This document shows, one piece after another, positions 5,110-5,863 of a stretch of DNA of 5,863 nt. The translations under genes and the position numbers were made by a program. Source of the DNA: Desulfobacterales bacterium. GTDB lineage: Bacteria > Desulfobacterota > Desulfobacteria > Desulfobacterales > UBA11574. Within the stretch, counting starts at the first letter, position 1. Every line of letters begins with the position of its first letter. Location of the stretch: positions 1 through 5,863 of the forward strand of contig JAUVTO010000128.1 of assembly GCA_030601485.1 (NCBI GenBank), in the 5' to 3' direction. Under the pieces are notes generated by a model, which worked only from the letters and a program-made list of their open reading frames with translations, did no database searches and was not told where the DNA came from.

Positions 5110-5863
5110 ATGATATCCGTCAGCATTATTATTCCCAACTGGAACGGTGCCGATCTGCTTAAAGCCTACCTTCCATCTGTCTTAAACGCACAAAAAAACT
5201 ACCAGGGCAATACCGAAATAATCGTTGTTGACGATGCCAGTACGGACCAGTCAGTTAACCTGCTGAAAAAAGAATTTCTAACCATAAAAACAGTTACCCA
5301 TGACCAAAACCAGGGGTTCGGAAAAGCATGCTGGTCAGGAGCACAGGCCGCAAAGCATCCTTTTCTGATTTTTCTGAATTCCGACGTCGAGGTAGATCCC
5401 GATTTTATTGCTCCGCTCATGAAAAACTTTAAAGATCCGACCGTATTTTCAGCATCACCGCTGATTTTAAGCGAAAACGGCACCCCTGCCGATGTAACAA
5501 TCAGTATGCCCTATTTCCGGAGGGGAAAAATACGTTATAAACCAGTCCCACTCCAGCAACTTTTGAATCACACTTCATCATTACCCAGCCCATTGTACAC
5601 CCTGTTTCCGCTTGGAGGAGCTTTTGCTGTTGACAGGAAACGATTTTTAGCACTACAAGGTTTCGATGATCTGTTTGCTCCATTTTATTATGAAGACGTA
5701 GATCTTGGCTTTTGTGCCTGGCGAAGAGGCTGGAAATGTATTGTTGTTCCAGAATCCCGTGTAACCCATTTTCATGAAGGAACAATTGCGCGTTCATTTA
5801 ACCATTTTAGAATCAAGGCAATCCGCAAACGAAACCGGTTGCTCTATCTCTGGAAAAATCTTG
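5110..5863 (+). CDS. GT2-family glycosyltransferase (rhamnosyltransferase-like), 3' end missing
   Basis: The frame is open from ATG at 5110 to the window edge, 251 codons. It is a GT-A enzyme of family GT2, of the type that adds single sugars to O-antigen, core or other surface glycans in the cytoplasm. Motifs in order are SVSIIIPNWNGADLL (3-17), EIIVVDDASTDQS (36-48) and NQGFGKACWSGAQAA (67-81), followed by the nucleotide-sugar/metal motif FLNSDVEVDPDF (88-99). Further on are LGGAFAVDRKRFLALQGFDD (168-187), the catalytic-base region YYEDVDLGFCAWRRGW (193-208) and VVPESRVTHFHEGT (212-225). This layout matches WbbL/rhamnosyltransferase-like proteins, but the sugar is not certain. The ribosome binding site is weak: only AAGAGA lies close before the ATG. 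No other start is better, because the first strand begins at residue 3. A strong promoter match stands about 100 bases upstream. About 50 to 100 C-terminal residues are probably outside the window. Confidence 0.93.
   Translation, partial: MISVSIIIPNWNGADLLKAYLPSVLNAQKNYQGNTEIIVVDDASTDQSVNLLKKEFLTIKTVTHDQNQGFGKACWSGAQAAKHPFLIFLNSDVEVDPDFIAPLMKNFKDPTVFSASPLILSENGTPADVTISMPYFRRGKIRYKPVPLQQLLNHTSSLPSPLYTLFPLGGAFAVDRKRFLALQGFDDLFAPFYYEDVDLGFCAWRRGWKCIVVPESRVTHFHEGTIARSFNHFRIKAIRKRNRLLYLWKNL

Noticed and set aside
5199..5797. Two minus-strand frames opposite the last gene
   Set aside because: The plus strand carries all GT2 motifs in order; these are antisense shadows.
1..5863. A defence system, CRISPR array, toxin-antitoxin pair or RNA gene
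   Set aside because: No repeats with regular spacers, no effector motifs, no tRNA/rRNA-like sequence; every recognisable gene is glycan-related or a transposase scrap.

Overview
The window is a piece of a lipopolysaccharide (LPS) or surface-polysaccharide locus from a Gram-negative bacterium. The left edge carries the last ~196 codons of kdsB, which activates Kdo for LPS inner-core assembly. Everything else recognisable on the plus strand is polysaccharide machinery: a GT4 glycosyltransferase, a SAM-dependent methyltransferase, a WaaE/KdtX-like GT2 glycosyltransferase, the stump of another GT4 gene, and a second GT2 gene that runs off the right edge. The overall style (moderate GC, ISAs1 debris, long gene-poor gaps) would fit a deltaproteobacterial or Desulfobacterota-type genome, but nothing here fixes the taxon and that remark is inference.

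Layout: 1-592 kdsB 3' part (+). 597-939 is a minus-strand C-terminal scrap of an ISAs1-family transposase that begins within a few bases of the kdsB stop. 940-1703 has no intact gene. It holds an unassigned AT-rich stretch with a short direct repeat, then two overlapping coding-like scraps (1223-1405 and 1398-1526) that may be gene remnants. 1704-2846 is a complete GT4 glycosyltransferase with a GTG start. 2847-3082 is a spacer with only a doubtful 50-codon ORF. 3083-3862 is a methyltransferase. 4003-4782 is a GT2 glycosyltransferase whose start is best placed at 4003, not at the longer 3898 option. 4787-4894 is the first ~22 codons of a GT4 gene fused to unrelated sequence, and next to it is a coding-like scrap in the opposite orientation (4854-4943). 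A strong sigma70-type promoter match at 4978-5006 stands before the last gene, 5110-5863 (GT2, partial).

How it fits together: KdsB makes CMP-Kdo in the cytoplasm, and the glycosyltransferases would extend the core or a surface glycan on the inner face of the inner membrane. The methyltransferase may modify a sugar or the glycan. All intact genes point the same way, but the gaps are wide and full of remnants. I read the interior (about 593-4977) as a remodelled segment between kdsB and a GT2 gene that appears to have its own promoter. I see no CRISPR array, no tRNA or rRNA, and no convincing new type of system; the interest lies in the scars of gene loss and rearrangement.
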